Shown here in pieces: positions 57,194 through 64,000 of a stretch of 64,000 nucleotides of DNA; the first letter of the stretch is position 1, and each line of letters opens with the position of its first letter. Under the pieces are notes generated by a model. It did no database searches. It was not told where the DNA came from and was given only the letters and a program-made list of their open reading frames with translations. Made by a program: the position numbers and the translations under genes. The stretch covers positions 3,100,001 to 3,164,000 of the forward strand of contig NZ_JACCBA010000001.1 in assembly GCF_013409365.1 (NCBI RefSeq). The letters are read 5' to 3'. Source of the DNA: Actinomadura luteofluorescens. GTDB lineage: Bacteria; Actinomycetota; Actinomycetes; Streptosporangiales; Streptosporangiaceae.

Positions 57194-58027
57194 ATGACCA
57201 CCTCCCTGGAGTCCCGTCCACCCGCAGGAAAGGGGGCCGGTGTGACCCGGCACGAGCGCTGGAACGCGCTGCTCGAACTGCTCGCGGACGCCGGGCGGCT
57301 GACGGTCGAGGAGGCGTCCCTGCGCATGGGGGTGTCGGCCGCGACGATCCGCCGCGACTTCGACCAGCTCGCGCAGCAGCAGATGCTGACCCGCACCCGC
57401 GGCGGCGCCGTCGCGCAGAGCGTCAGCTACGACCTGCCGCTGCGGTACAAGGCGGCGCGGAACGCGTCCGAGAAGCAGCGGATCGCGGCGGCGACGGCCG
57501 AGCTGGCCGAACCCGGGTCGATCATCGGGCTGAACGGCGGGACGACGACGTCGGAGGTCGCCCGGGTGCTCGCCACGCGCGCCGACCTGCACGCGGAGGG
57601 GCCGACCCCGGCGATCACGATCGTGACGAACGCGCTGAACATCGGCAACGAGCTGGCCGTCCGGCCGCACGTGAAGATCGTCCTGACGGGCGGGGTGCCG
57701 CGGCCGCAGTCCTACGAGCTGACCGGGCCCCTCGCCACCGGCATCTTCGACCACGTGACGCTGGACGTGGCGGTCATCGGGGTGAACGGGGTGACCGCGC
57801 GGCACGGCGCGACCTGCCACAACGAGGGCGAGGCGGTCGTGAACCGGCTGATGGCCGAGCGCGCCGACCGGGTGGTCGTGGTGGCGGACGGCACCAAGGT
57901 CGGCCACCGGGCGTTCGCCCGCATCTGCGGCACCGACGAGATCGACGTCCTGGTGACGGACGGGACGGCGCCCGAGTCCGAGATCGCCGCCTTCACCGAG
58001 GCCGGCGTCCAGGTCATCCAGGCGTAG
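57194..58027 (+). CDS. DeoR-family transcriptional repressor
   Basis: A 277-residue regulator with the N-terminal DeoR wHTH (RHERWNALLELLADAGRLTVEEASLRMGVSAATIRRDFDQLAQQQMLTRTRGGAV as segments) and a C-terminal sugar-phosphate-sensing DeoRC domain (GSIIGLNGGTTTSEVARVL, TGGVPRPQSYELTGPLA, VVVADGTKVGHRAFARI). ATG 57194 or GTG 57242 may be the start. Its likely target is the divergent nagA; the inducer would be an amino-sugar phosphate. Confidence 0.92.
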   Translation: MTTSLESRPPAGKGAGVTRHERWNALLELLADAGRLTVEEASLRMGVSAATIRRDFDQLAQQQMLTRTRGGAVAQSVSYDLPLRYKAARNASEKQRIAAATAELAEPGSIIGLNGGTTTSEVARVLATRADLHAEGPTPAITIVTNALNIGNELAVRPHVKIVLTGGVPRPQSYELTGPLATGIFDHVTLDVAVIGVNGVTARHGATCHNEGEAVVNRLMAERADRVVVVADGTKVGHRAFARICGTDEIDVLVTDGTAPESEIAAFTEAGVQVIQA

Positions 58028-58056
58028 GGTCCGGCGGTCGCGGCGCGGGAGCGGTG

Positions 58057-58530
58057 TTAGGCCGGCGGGCGGGGGTGGTCGCCGCCGTTGATCTGGTCCA
58101 CCGCGTGCGGCAGGACGCGGGCCAGCACGGTCATTCCGTCGCGGACGCCGCCGGTCGAGCCGGGCAGGTTGACGATGAGGGTGCGGCCCGCGATGCCGGC
58201 GAGACCGCGCGACAGGATCGCGGCGGGGACCTTCTCGCGTCCCTCCAGGCGGATGGCCTCGGCGATGCCGGGGACCTCCCGTTCGATGACCGGCCGGGTC
58301 ATCTCGGGGGTCTGGTCGGTCGGGGTGAGGCCGGTGCCGCCGGAGGTGACGACGACGTCGTAGCCGGCGGCGACCGCGTCGCGCAGGACGCCGGTGACCG
58401 GTTCGCCGTCGGGGACGACGACGGGGCCGTCCACCTGGCAGCCGATGTCCTCCAGCATCTCGACCAGCACCGGGCCGGACCGGTCCTCGTAGACGCCCGC
58501 CGCGGCGCGGTTGGAGACGGTGACCGCCAT
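58057..58530 (-). CDS. mog: Molybdopterin adenylyltransferase MogA/MoaB
   Basis: A 157-residue MogA/MoaB/Cnx1G-type protein that adenylylates molybdopterin. The conserved VTVSNRAAAGVYEDRSGPVLVEML, VVVTSGGTGLTPTDQTPEMTRPVI and IVNLPGSTGGVRDGM are present. ATG 58530 follows moaC by 8 bases in the same operon. The length is normal. Confidence 0.92.
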   Translation of the reverse strand: MAVTVSNRAAAGVYEDRSGPVLVEMLEDIGCQVDGPVVVPDGEPVTGVLRDAVAAGYDVVVTSGGTGLTPTDQTPEMTRPVIEREVPGIAEAIRLEGREKVPAAILSRGLAGIAGRTLIVNLPGSTGGVRDGMTVLARVLPHAVDQINGGDHPRPPA

Positions 58531-58538
58531 CGCCCTGA

Positions 58539-59018
58539 TCAACGCCGCCACACCCCCGTCTTGCCGCCGGTCTTCTCCTCGACCCGGACGTCGGTGATCA
58601 CGGCGGCGGGGTCGACGGCCTTGACCATGTCGACCAGCGCGAGCGCGGCGACGGTGACGGAGGTGAGGGCCTCCATCTCCACGCCGGTGCGGTCGGCGGT
58701 GCGGGTCACGGCCGTGATCGCGACGCCGTCGTCGGCGATGGCGAGGTCGACGGTGACCCCGTGCAGCGCGATCGGGTGGCACAGCGGGACGAGGTCGGGC
58801 ACGCGCTTGGCCCCCATGATCCCGGCGATGCGGGCGACGGACAGGGCGTCGCCCTTGGGGATGTCGCCGGCACGCAGGAGGGCGACGCACTCGGGGGACA
58901 GGCGGACGAACCCCGTCGCCGTCGCCGTCCGGGTCGAGACGTCCTTCGACGACACGTCGACCATGCGGGCCGATCCCTTGTCGTCCAGGTGGGTGAACTC
59001 GGACCCCATGGCGCTCAT
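58539..59018 (-). CDS. moaC: Cyclic pyranopterin monophosphate synthase MoaC
   Basis: A 159-residue enzyme of the first step of molybdenum cofactor synthesis. FTHLDDKGSARMVDVSSK, AGIMGAKRVPDLVPLCHPIALHGV, TGVEMEALTSVTVAALALVDMVKAVD and the C-terminal EEKTGGKTG are all diagnostic. The ATG overlaps the stop codon of the glp gene by 4 bases. Confidence 0.96.
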   Translation of the reverse strand: MSAMGSEFTHLDDKGSARMVDVSSKDVSTRTATATGFVRLSPECVALLRAGDIPKGDALSVARIAGIMGAKRVPDLVPLCHPIALHGVTVDLAIADDGVAITAVTRTADRTGVEMEALTSVTVAALALVDMVKAVDPAAVITDVRVEEKTGGKTGVWRR

Positions 59019-60223
59019 GACGGCAACCTCATGACCTCGACGTGCGAACCGGCCGGCATGGCTTCGACGTCCTCCGGAATCTCGATGAGCGCGTTGGCCG
59101 ACGACAGCGACCCGAGCTGGTGGGAGCCCTGCACGCCGGCCGCGGTGACGGTGTAGAAGCCCCTGGTGAACGAGAGTCTGCCTCGCAGGAAGTGGCGGAG
59201 CCCCGCAGGAGACTTGATGTCTTCGGCGACGACGGCGCTCACAGTGGGCAGCGGTTCGGGCGGCAGCCCCTGCATGACCCGTAGGGCGGGACGGACGAAA
59301 ACCTGGAACGACACGTACGCGCTCACGGGGTTTCCCGGGAGCGTGAAGACGGGAGTGCCTTCCAGGAGGCCGAACCCTTGCGGCTTGCCAGGACGCATCC
59401 GCACCTTGTGGAATTCCACAGTTCCGGTGCCGGTGAGCACTTCCTTGACGACGTCCCTGGTGCCCATGGAGACGCCCCCGGTGGTGACGATGGCGTCGGC
59501 CCGGACGAGCTGGTCGTGAAGCATCTCCAAGACCTTGGCGGGCTCGTCCTGCACCGTGGCCTGCCGGAACCCCGTTCCTCCTGCCTCGACCACCGCGGCG
59601 GTGAGCATGAAGCTGTTGGACTCCCAGATCTGGCCGGGCGCCAGGGAGGTGCCCGGCTCGCGCAGCTCGTCGCCCGTGGAGACGACCACGATGCGCGGTT
59701 TCGGCCGGACGGTCACCCGGGACCGTCCGATCGCCGCGAGCATGCCGATCTGCGGGGCGGCGAGCCGGGTGCCGACCTCGGCGACGACCTGACCTGCGAG
59801 GACGTCCTCCCCCGCCCGGCGGATGTAGTTGCCCGGCGGGGCGGCGCGCGAGATCCGGACGGTGGCGTTGCCGCCGTCCGTCCACTCGACGGGGATCACG
59901 GCGTCGGCGCCGGCCGGCAGCGGCGCGCCCGTCATGATCCGGGCGGTCAGGCCCGGCCGGATCGCCGACACGCCGGAGTCGCCGGCGACGATGTCGCCGA
60001 CCACGGGCAGCACGACGGGGTCGGCCTCGGTGGCCGGCGCGATGTCCGCCGCGACGACGGCGTAGCCGTCCATCGCGGAGTTGTCGAACGGCGGCAGCGG
60101 CACCGGCGCGGACACGGACTCGGCGAGCACCGTGCCCTGCGCCTCCAGCAGTGCCAGGTCAAGCGGCGGCAGCGGTGCCACGCTGCCGAGGATCTCCGTC
60201 AGATGCTCGTCGACCGTTCTCAT
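59015..60223 (-). CDS. glp: Gephyrin-like molybdotransferase Glp (MoeA family)
   Basis: A 402-residue MoeA-like protein. Domain landmarks are PPFDNSAMDGYAVVAADI, RIMTGAPLPAGADAVIPVEW, VVVSTGDELREPG, TTGGVSMGTRDVVKEVL and FTLPGNPVSAYVSFQVFVRPAL. It may insert molybdenum into the cofactor. Its homologue in Corynebacterium also acts in cell division with the receptor GlpR. It lies between galU and moaC and overlaps moaC. Confidence 0.93.
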   Translation of the reverse strand: MRTVDEHLTEILGSVAPLPPLDLALLEAQGTVLAESVSAPVPLPPFDNSAMDGYAVVAADIAPATEADPVVLPVVGDIVAGDSGVSAIRPGLTARIMTGAPLPAGADAVIPVEWTDGGNATVRISRAAPPGNYIRRAGEDVLAGQVVAEVGTRLAAPQIGMLAAIGRSRVTVRPKPRIVVVSTGDELREPGTSLAPGQIWESNSFMLTAAVVEAGGTGFRQATVQDEPAKVLEMLHDQLVRADAIVTTGGVSMGTRDVVKEVLTGTGTVEFHKVRMRPGKPQGFGLLEGTPVFTLPGNPVSAYVSFQVFVRPALRVMQGLPPEPLPTVSAVVAEDIKSPAGLRHFLRGRLSFTRGFYTVTAAGVQGSHQLGSLSSANALIEIPEDVEAMPAGSHVEVMRLPS

Positions 60224-60249
60224 AGCCACGGCCCCAGTCTGACGCGTCG

Positions 60250-61176
60250 TCACGAATCCGTTGTGTCGCCCACGCCGTCCTGCGTCCGGACGAATTCCCG
60301 CAGCCACGGCAGGAACTCCGGCGCCAGATCGGGCCGTTCCGCCGCGAACTGGACGACCGTCCGCAGGTACTCCAGCTTGTTGCCGGTGTCGTAGCGGCGG
60401 CCCCGGAACTTGACCCCGTAGACGCCGCCGCCCTGGTCGGCGGGCATGTCGGCGAGGGTGCGCAGCGCGTCGGTCAGCTGGATCTCGCCGCCGCGGCCGG
60501 GCGGGGTCTTCTCCAGGACGTCGAACACCGCGGGGTCGCAGACGTAGCGGCCGATGATGATCCAGTTGCTGGGGGCCTCCTCGGCGGCGGGCTTCTCGAC
60601 GAGGTCGGAGATGCGGACGACGTCCTCCTCGCCGGTCGCCTCGATGGCCGCGCACCCGTACGCCGACACCTGGTCGGGCTCGACCTCCATCAGCGCGATG
60701 ACGCTGCCGCCGTGCTGGCCGCGCACCTCGATCATGCGCTGCAGCAGCTTGTCGCGGGCGTCGATCATGTCGTCGCCGAGCAGCACCGCGAACGGCTCGC
60801 GGCCGACGTGCTGGCGGGCGCAGTGCACCGCGTGCCCGAGGCCGCGCGGCTCGCCCTGCCGGACGTAGTGCATGATCGCCAGATCGCTGGACTCGTGCAC
60901 GGCCTCCAGGCGCTCGTCGTCGCCCTTGGCGCGCAGCGCCTCCTCCAGCTCGTACGCTCGGTCGAAGTGGTCCTCGATGGAGCGCTTGCTGCGTCCGGTG
61001 ACCATCAGGACGTCGGACAGCCCGGCGTCGACCGCCTCTTCGACGACGTACTGGATCGCCGGTTTGTCGACGATGGGCAGCATTTCCTTGGGAGTCGCCT
61101 TGGTCGCGGGCAAGAATCGGGTACCGAGGCCGGCCGCCGGGACGACCGCTTTGAGCACTGGTGCAATGTCGGCCAT
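60250..61176 (-). CDS. galU: UTP-glucose-1-phosphate uridylyltransferase
   Basis: A 308-residue nucleotidyltransferase that makes UDP-glucose. KAVVPAAGLGTRFLPATKATPKEMLPIVDKPAIQYVVEEAVDAG is the nucleotide-binding N-terminus; FAVLLGDDMI and LVEKPAAEEAPSNWIIIGRYV are further signatures. It is the first gene of the galU-glp-moaC-mog operon and diverges from the 5-formyltetrahydrofolate cyclo-ligase gene by 34 bases. Confidence 0.96.
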   Translation of the reverse strand: MADIAPVLKAVVPAAGLGTRFLPATKATPKEMLPIVDKPAIQYVVEEAVDAGLSDVLMVTGRSKRSIEDHFDRAYELEEALRAKGDDERLEAVHESSDLAIMHYVRQGEPRGLGHAVHCARQHVGREPFAVLLGDDMIDARDKLLQRMIEVRGQHGGSVIALMEVEPDQVSAYGCAAIEATGEEDVVRISDLVEKPAAEEAPSNWIIIGRYVCDPAVFDVLEKTPPGRGGEIQLTDALRTLADMPADQGGGVYGVKFRGRRYDTGNKLEYLRTVVQFAAERPDLAPEFLPWLREFVRTQDGVGDTTDS

Positions 61177-61210
61177 ATACACGACCCTAGCCATCCGCGA
61201 GGACCACAGC

Positions 61211-61792
61211 GTGCACCCCATCGCCACGAAGACCGGCCTCCGGGCCGAACTGCTAGCACGACGTGCGGCGATGCCGCCCGAGACGCGCTCCGGCGCGGCG
61301 CGCCCGATACGGGACGCGCTGCTGTCGGTCCCGGAGGTGGAGATGGCCGGGACCATCGCGGCGTACGTCTCCATAGGCGACGAGCCGGACACGCGAAGCC
61401 TGCTGTTCGCGCTGTGGAAGCGCGGCACGTACGTGCTGGTCCCCCGCCTGCTCCCGGACGGCGACCTCGACTGGGCTTCCTACGAGGGACCCGACTCGCT
61501 CGTCCCCGGGGCCCGCGGGTGCCTGGAGTCGTCCGAGCCTCCTCGCGGTCCCGGGGCCGTGGCCAGCGCGGACGTCGTGCTGGTGCCCGCGGTGGCGGTC
61601 GACCGGGCGGGCGTGCGCCTCGGCCGCGGCGGCGGCTCCTACGACCGGGCGCTCGCGCGGGTGGGCCCGGCGATCCTGACCGCGGCGCTGCTGTACGACG
61701 GGGAGCTGGTGGACGGCGTGCCCGCAGAGCCGCACGACCAGCGCGTCCGGGCGGTGGTGACGCCGTCGCGGGGGCTGGTCCGCCTGGGCTGA
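61211..61792 (+). CDS. 5-formyltetrahydrofolate cyclo-ligase
   Basis: A 193-residue enzyme that converts 5-formyl-THF to 5,10-methenyl-THF with ATP. The N-terminal KTGLRAELLARRAAMPPE binds nucleotide, IAAYVSIGDEPDTRSLL is typical, and the C-terminal VAVDRAGVRLGRGGGSYDRAL and PHDQRVRAVVTP are signatures of the family. The start is GTG 61211. It is very close to the divergent galU start, so their promoters must overlap. Confidence 0.93.
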   Translation: MHPIATKTGLRAELLARRAAMPPETRSGAARPIRDALLSVPEVEMAGTIAAYVSIGDEPDTRSLLFALWKRGTYVLVPRLLPDGDLDWASYEGPDSLVPGARGCLESSEPPRGPGAVASADVVLVPAVAVDRAGVRLGRGGGSYDRALARVGPAILTAALLYDGELVDGVPAEPHDQRVRAVVTPSRGLVRLG

Positions 61793-61884
61793 CCTGCCCG
61801 CGGACGCCGCCCTGCTCGTAGAGTGAGAGGGCCAAGATCGCGGATGGGGGACGCGGTCGAGCAGGGCCCGACGGGAGGTACGAG

Positions 61885-62874
61885 ATGACGGCGCCGTGGC
61901 GGATCCTTTCCCTGCCCCCGATCGCGGACGAGATCGTCCAGGGGTTGTTCGCGCCGCTGGGGGACGCGGCCGAGGTGACGTTCCCGCAGGCCAGGGATCG
62001 GGCGGGCCTGCTCGCCGCGCTCGCGGGGGCCGACCTGGTGATCGGCGACTTCACCGGCCGGCTGGCGCTGGACGCCGAGGCGGTGGCGGCGGCGCCGCGG
62101 GTGTCGTTCGTCCAGATGCCCGCGGTCGGGATCGACAGCATCGACGTCGCCGCGTGGGCGGCGGCGGGCGTGCCCGTGGCCAACGCGGCGGGCTTCAACG
62201 CGCGCGGGGTCGCGGAGTGGGCGGTCGGCGCGGCGTTCGCGCTGTGCCGCAGCCTCGCGCGGGGCGACCGGGCCGTCCGCGCGGGCGGATGGCCGCAGAT
62301 GGAGATGGCGGCGCTCGGCCCGCGCGAGATCCACACGCAGCGGGTCGGCGTCGTCGGGTTCGGCGCGATCGGCGCGGAGGCCGCGCGGCTGTTCGCGGCC
62401 CTGGGCTGCGCGGTCTCGTACTGGACGAGGCGGCGGCGTCCAGAGGCGGCGGCGACGTACCGGGAACTGGACGACCTCATGGCGACGTCCGACATCCTCG
62501 TCCTCGCCTTGCCGCTGACCGAGGAGACAAGGGGGCTGATAGGTCCGGAGCGTCTCGCCCTGCTGCCGGACAGAGCGCTGCTGGTGAACGTGGCGCGCGG
62601 GGGCATCGCGCCTGACGGCGCCGTCCTCGCCGCGCTGGAGTCGGGACGCCTGGCCGGGGCGGCCCTGGACGTGTTCGAGCAGGAGCCCCTTCCGGAGGGG
62701 CATCCGCTGCGTTCCCGCGAGGACGTCCTGCTGTCGCCGCACACGGCGGGGGCGTCCGTCCAGTCGCAGCTGAACCTGCTCGGGACGGTGCGCGACAACG
62801 TCACCGCGGCCGTACAGGGACGAGACGTACAGAACGTAGTGAACGGGATCAATCCGCAGGTCATCCGCCGATAG
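61885..62874 (+). CDS. D-isomer-specific 2-hydroxyacid dehydrogenase
   Basis: A 329-residue NAD-dependent dehydrogenase. The Rossmann motif VGVVGFGAIGAEAARLFAALG lies near 155, LLVNVARGGI contains the substrate-binding Arg, ALDVFEQEPLP the catalytic Glu, and LLSPHTAG the catalytic His. The active site is complete. The ATG has an upstream GGGAGG. The substrate is not resolved (glyoxylate, hydroxypyruvate or a similar 2-oxoacid). Confidence 0.93.
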   Translation: MTAPWRILSLPPIADEIVQGLFAPLGDAAEVTFPQARDRAGLLAALAGADLVIGDFTGRLALDAEAVAAAPRVSFVQMPAVGIDSIDVAAWAAAGVPVANAAGFNARGVAEWAVGAAFALCRSLARGDRAVRAGGWPQMEMAALGPREIHTQRVGVVGFGAIGAEAARLFAALGCAVSYWTRRRRPEAAATYRELDDLMATSDILVLALPLTEETRGLIGPERLALLPDRALLVNVARGGIAPDGAVLAALESGRLAGAALDVFEQEPLPEGHPLRSREDVLLSPHTAGASVQSQLNLLGTVRDNVTAAVQGRDVQNVVNGINPQVIRR

Positions 62875-62901
62875 CGGCCATCCCGGACACGCCATCCCTC
62901 A

Positions 62902-62940
62902 ATCGTAAATATGCGATTCGCCCGTGAATCTGTAGGATTC
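62902..62940. promoter_or_regulatory. A+T-rich region with two dyads upstream of the antiporter
   Basis: The arms ATCG/CGAT flank eight bases at 62902-62917, and GAATC/GATTC flank five bases at 62926-62940. The region is unusually A+T-rich for this window and probably contains the antiporter promoter and a regulator site. Confidence 0.4.
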
Positions 62941-62977
62941 CTAAACGATCAACTTTGACGACCCCGAAGGGTGGGAT

Positions 62978-64000
62978 GTGCACCTCGACATCTGGCTACT
63001 CCTCGGGGCCACGCTCGTACTCAGCGCCATCGTCGCGGTCCGGCTGTCGCATCAGGCGGGCCTCCCCACGCTGCTGGCGTACATGGGTCTCGGCCTTCTC
63101 GTCGGCGAGTCCGGCCCCCTCCACATCCGTTTCGACAACGCGGAACTGGCCGAGACGCTCGGCCTCGCGGCCCTCGTGCTCATCCTCGCCGAGGGCGGCG
63201 TCACCACCAGCTGGCGGCGCGTGCGGCCCTCGGTGCCGGCCGCGCTCAGCGTCTCCACCCTCGGCACGCTGATCAGCATCCTCGTCGTGGCCCTGTCCGC
63301 CATGTGGCTCATCGGCATGGAGTGGCGCCCGGCGTTCCTGCTCGCCGCCGTGCTCGCCCCCACCGACGCGGCCGCGGTGTTCTCGGTGCTGCGCCGGCTG
63401 CCCCTGCCGTCCCGGCTGACGGGCCTGCTGGAGGCCGAGTCCGGCTTCAACGACGCCCCCGTCGTGATCATCGTGGTGACGCTCAGCGCCCACACCACCG
63501 CCCCCAACCTCGCCGAACTGCTCGGCGTCATGGTCTACGAGCTCGTCGCGGGCGGGATCGTCGGCGTCGCCATCGGCTGGCTCGGCGCGCAGGCGCTGCG
63601 CCGGGTCGCGCTCCCCGCGTCCGGCCTCTACCCGATCGCCGTCCTGTCGCTGTCCATCGGCTCCTACGGGGCCGCCTCCCTGATGCACGCCAGCGGGTTC
63701 CTCGCCGTCTACGTCAGCGCCCTCGTCCTCGGGAACGCGCGACTGCCGCACCGGCCCGCCACCCGGGGCTTCGCAGAGGGCGTCGGATGGCTCGCGCAGA
63801 TCGGGCTGTTCGTGATGCTGGGCCTGCTGGCCGACCCCGGCGACCTCCCCGGCCAGATCCTGCCGGCGCTCATCGTCGGCTTCGTCCTGCTGCTGGTGGC
63901 CCGCCCCCTGTCGGTCGTGCTGTCCACGATCGGGTTCCGGCTGTCGTGGGGCGAGAAGCTCTTCGCGTCCTGGGCGGGCCTGCGGGGCGCCGTCCCGATC
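62978..64000 (+). CDS. Cation/proton antiporter, CPA1 (NhaP2/CvrA-like), partial
   Basis: The first 341 residues of a membrane antiporter; the gene continues past the window end. GTG 62978 follows an AAGGGTGG site. About ten helices are visible, including LAAVLAPTDAAAVFSVLRRL with the conserved Asp of the ion path, LLEAESGFNDAPVVIIVVTL (second Asp) and WAGLRGAVPI at the edge. Homologues exchange K+ or Na+ for protons, often with a C-terminal TrkA-C domain that would lie outside the window. Confidence 0.9.
   Translation, partial: MHLDIWLLLGATLVLSAIVAVRLSHQAGLPTLLAYMGLGLLVGESGPLHIRFDNAELAETLGLAALVLILAEGGVTTSWRRVRPSVPAALSVSTLGTLISILVVALSAMWLIGMEWRPAFLLAAVLAPTDAAAVFSVLRRLPLPSRLTGLLEAESGFNDAPVVIIVVTLSAHTTAPNLAELLGVMVYELVAGGIVGVAIGWLGAQALRRVALPASGLYPIAVLSLSIGSYGAASLMHASGFLAVYVSALVLGNARLPHRPATRGFAEGVGWLAQIGLFVMLGLLADPGDLPGQILPALIVGFVLLLVARPLSVVLSTIGFRLSWGEKLFASWAGLRGAVPI

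Overview
The window is about 72-74% G+C, codes densely on both strands, and uses many GTG starts and 1-8 base gene overlaps. It carries actinobacterial hallmarks: a conservon (cvnABCD), an actinobacterial-type group 1h [NiFe] hydrogenase, FolP2, and the galU-glp-moaC-mog / rimJ-glpR-tRNA-Ala neighbourhood. This fits a Streptomyces/Actinomadura-like filamentous actinomycete; the genus cannot be fixed from the sequence alone. No rRNA, CRISPR array, intact insertion sequence or prophage was seen.

Region by region. 0-0.9 kb: an HxlR-type regulator divergent from a DHA2 drug transporter (cut by the window edge), with two nearly identical operators between them. 0.9-6.4 kb: a conservon G-protein signalling operon preceded by an anti-sigma-type ATPase and a repeat-rich protein. 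6.5-13.4 kb: a PadR regulator and a leftward lipid operon (carrier protein, two SGNH hydrolases, an NTF2-fold protein, an acyl-CoA dehydrogenase and a fatty acyl-AMP ligase with an apparent frameshift). 13.8-17.4 kb: a sulfotransferase and a LysR/MFS divergent pair. 17.4-30.2 kb: a complete-looking operon for a high-affinity H2-scavenging hydrogenase (small and large subunits, endopeptidase, HypC x2, HypD, HypE, two SIS proteins and several conserved proteins of unknown role) with hypA-hypB divergent; hypF is not in the window.

30.2-39.9 kb: aldo-keto reductase, a fused double acyl-CoA dehydrogenase, an MpaB-family oxygenase with divergent TetR, release factor 3, a TetR/MFS efflux pair with twin operators, and an HD-domain hydrolase. 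40-47.8 kb: three EamA-type (DMT superfamily) transporters, each preceded by three consecutive stem-loops and two followed by look-alike terminators, surrounding an amino-acid ABC transporter operon headed by a SAM hydrolase. 47.8-54.3 kb: uncharacterised proteins, FolP2 with a RibD-like reductase, a glycosyltransferase, a VOC protein, a broken small membrane protein and a HicAB toxin-antitoxin pair.

54.3-64 kb: tRNA-Ala, glpR and rimJ; an nagA/DeoR divergent pair; mog, moaC, glp and galU; then 5-formyltetrahydrofolate cyclo-ligase, a 2-hydroxyacid dehydrogenase, and a cation/proton antiporter that runs off the right edge.

The most interesting uncharacterised material is the orphan fatty-acid-activating operon, the paired and partly degenerate accessory proteins of the hydrogenase operon, and the three DMT transporters with structured leaders around the SAM hydrolase/ABC operon.
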